From: Actinomycetota bacterium
Lineage (GTDB): Bacteria; Actinomycetota; Thermoleophilia; Gaiellales; Gaiellaceae
Direction of reading: 5' to 3'
NCBI GenBank assembly: GCA_013816275.1
Contig: JACDER010000052.1
Coordinates: forward strand, 1-8,151
DNA: 8,151 nt
Shown here: piece by piece, positions 6,989 through 8,151 of the stretch
Layout of the letters: every line of letters begins with the position of its first letter
Position numbering within the stretch: the first letter of the stretch is position 1
Notes under the pieces: generated by a model
Seen by the model: only the letters and a program-made list of their open reading frames with translations
Database searches by the model: none
Told to the model about the DNA's origin: nothing
Translations under genes and position numbers: made by a program

Positions 6989-8151
6989 TGCGCGCGCTGG
7001 TCGTCGGTCTGGGGCGCTCCGGGCAGGCCGCCGCGCTTGCGCTGGCGAGGCGTGGAGACGAGGTGCGCGCGGCCGATCGCGGGGCCGAAATCGAGACCGG
7101 CAGGCTTGCCGAAGCCGGTGTCGAAGTCCTGCTCGGGACCGAGGAGGAGGACCTGCTGCAGGACGTCGACGTGGTCGTGAAGAGCCCAGGAGTTCCCGGC
7201 GGGGCGCCGCCCGTGGCGGCCGCGCGCGAGCGTGGAATTCCGGTCTGGAGCGAGATCGAGCTCGGGTTCCGGCTGCTGCCCGGGAATCCGCTCCTGGGCG
7301 TCACCGGGACGAAGGGAAAGACGACCACCGTCCGACTGCTCGGCGCGATGTTCGCCGCCGCCGGGGAGGACGCGGTGCTGGCGGGCAACGAGCACGCGCC
7401 GCTGAGCGAGGTCGCCGGTGAGATCGACGCCGGGACGTGGATCGTGTGCGAGCTCTCGAGCTTCCAGCTCGAGGACGTCCACGAGCTTCGGTGCGACGTC
7501 GCGGTGCTGCTCAACCTCGAGCCCGACCACCTCGACCGCCACTCCGACTTCGAGTCGTACAGCGCCGCGAAGCTCCGCATCTTCGAGCGTGCGCGGACGA
7601 AGATCGTTCCCCGGGGCTCCGGCCTGGACGGGATCGAGTTCGGCGCAGACGACTCTCTGCCCGCCGAGCCGCTGCTCCCGGGCCGGCACAATCGCGAGAA
7701 CGCCGCAGCCGCGACCGCGGCGGCGCGCGCAGCCGGCCTTCCCGACGAGGCGATCGCGACCGCCCTCCGGACGTTCGAGGGAGTACCGCACCGGCTCGAG
7801 ACGGTTGCCGAGATCGGCGGCGTCCGCTACGTCAACGACTCGAAAGCGACGAACACGTCCGCTGCGCGCCGCGCGATCGACTCGTACGAGCAACCGCTCC
7901 GGATCATCCTGGGCGGCCGGAGCAAGGGGGAGCGGTTCGATGAGCTGGCCGTCTCGCTCCAGGGCCGCGGCGCCGCGTACCTGATCGGTGAGATCGCCGA
8001 CGAGATCGCAGCCTCCCTCGACGCGGTGCACGTCCCATACGAGCGCTGCGGCGACCTGGAGACCGCCGTGAACAGCGCCGCTCGCGAGGCCGAGCTCGGT
8101 GACGTCGTCCTCCTCTCGCCCGCCTGCGCGAGCTACGACCAGTTCCGGAAC
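6988..8151 (+). CDS. murD: UDP-N-acetylmuramoyl-L-alanine--D-glutamate ligase MurD (partial, 3' end outside window)
   Basis: MurD is the cytoplasmic ATP-dependent ligase that adds D-Glu to UDP-MurNAc-L-Ala. The frame stays open from the ATG at 6988 to the last base, giving 388 residues. It starts straight into the Rossmann-like domain with VVGLGRSG (5-12), then KSPGVP (65-70), the ATP loop GVTGTKGKTTT (104-114), CELSSFQLED (154-163), NLEPDHLDRH (176-185), the probable carbamylated lysine K195 in YSAAKLRIF, HNRENAAAA (234-242), VPHRLE (266-271), NDSKATNT (283-290), LGGRSKG (308-314) and SPACASYDQF (377-386). The last motif lies near the MurD C-terminus, so only about 20-40 residues should be missing. 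The usual GGNIG is AGNEH (132-136), and the stretch between 200 and 234 is short. The ATG overlaps the mraY TAA by one base (TAATG); no good Shine-Dalgarno is seen, so translation is probably coupled to mraY. Confidence 0.94.
   Translation, partial: MRALVVGLGRSGQAAALALARRGDEVRAADRGAEIETGRLAEAGVEVLLGTEEEDLLQDVDVVVKSPGVPGGAPPVAAARERGIPVWSEIELGFRLLPGNPLLGVTGTKGKTTTVRLLGAMFAAAGEDAVLAGNEHAPLSEVAGEIDAGTWIVCELSSFQLEDVHELRCDVAVLLNLEPDHLDRHSDFESYSAAKLRIFERARTKIVPRGSGLDGIEFGADDSLPAEPLLPGRHNRENAAAATAAARAAGLPDEAIATALRTFEGVPHRLETVAEIGGVRYVNDSKATNTSAARRAIDSYEQPLRIILGGRSKGERFDELAVSLQGRGAAYLIGEIADEIAASLDAVHVPYERCGDLETAVNSAAREAELGDVVLLSPACASYDQFRN

Noticed and set aside
6940..8031. A 363-codon minus-strand open frame opposite mraY and murD.
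   Set aside because: The plus strand encodes murD with a full set of Mur-ligase motifs through this region; the antisense translation has no recognisable domain.

Overview
The window is one contiguous stretch of a dcw (division and cell-wall) cluster. Eight genes lie head-to-tail on the + strand: mraZ, rsmH (mraW), ftsL, ftsI, murE, murF, mraY and the first 388 codons of murD, which runs off the right edge. Essentially every base is coding. The junctions are, in order, a 35-nt overlap, a 4-nt overlap, 10 nt, 12 nt, a 4-nt overlap, a 1-nt overlap and a 1-nt overlap, so the block reads as a single operon with translational coupling. There is no non-coding stretch over about 15 nt, and I see no internal promoter, terminator, RNA gene, mobile element, CRISPR array or repeat family.

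Organism: the DNA is strongly GC-rich, with G/C at most third codon positions and GTG and TTG used as starts. The gene order is the classic bacterial one. MurE carries the DNPR motif expected for a meso-diaminopimelate-adding enzyme. FtsI ends soon after its transpeptidase domain, with no PASTA repeats. Together with the general look of the FtsI and Mur proteins, this suggests a high-GC actinobacterium, perhaps of the Thermoleophilia (Gaiella/Solirubrobacter side). That is a feel for the sequences and not a search result; another high-GC phylum is not excluded.

How the genes work together: MraZ is the cluster's DNA-binding regulator and RsmH methylates 16S rRNA. FtsL and FtsI are membrane parts of the divisome; FtsI cross-links septal peptidoglycan. 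MurD, MurE and MurF add D-Glu, meso-DAP (predicted) and D-Ala-D-Ala to UDP-MurNAc-L-Ala in the cytoplasm, and MraY moves the finished pentapeptide onto undecaprenyl phosphate to make lipid I. Genes expected beyond the right edge (ftsW, murG, murC and others) are not visible.

The window is ordinary conserved housekeeping sequence and I found no convincing novel system. The points worth a second look are small: apparently shortened central-domain segments in MurE and MurD, a few substitutions beside otherwise invariant Mur-ligase motifs, and start-codon and coupling details.
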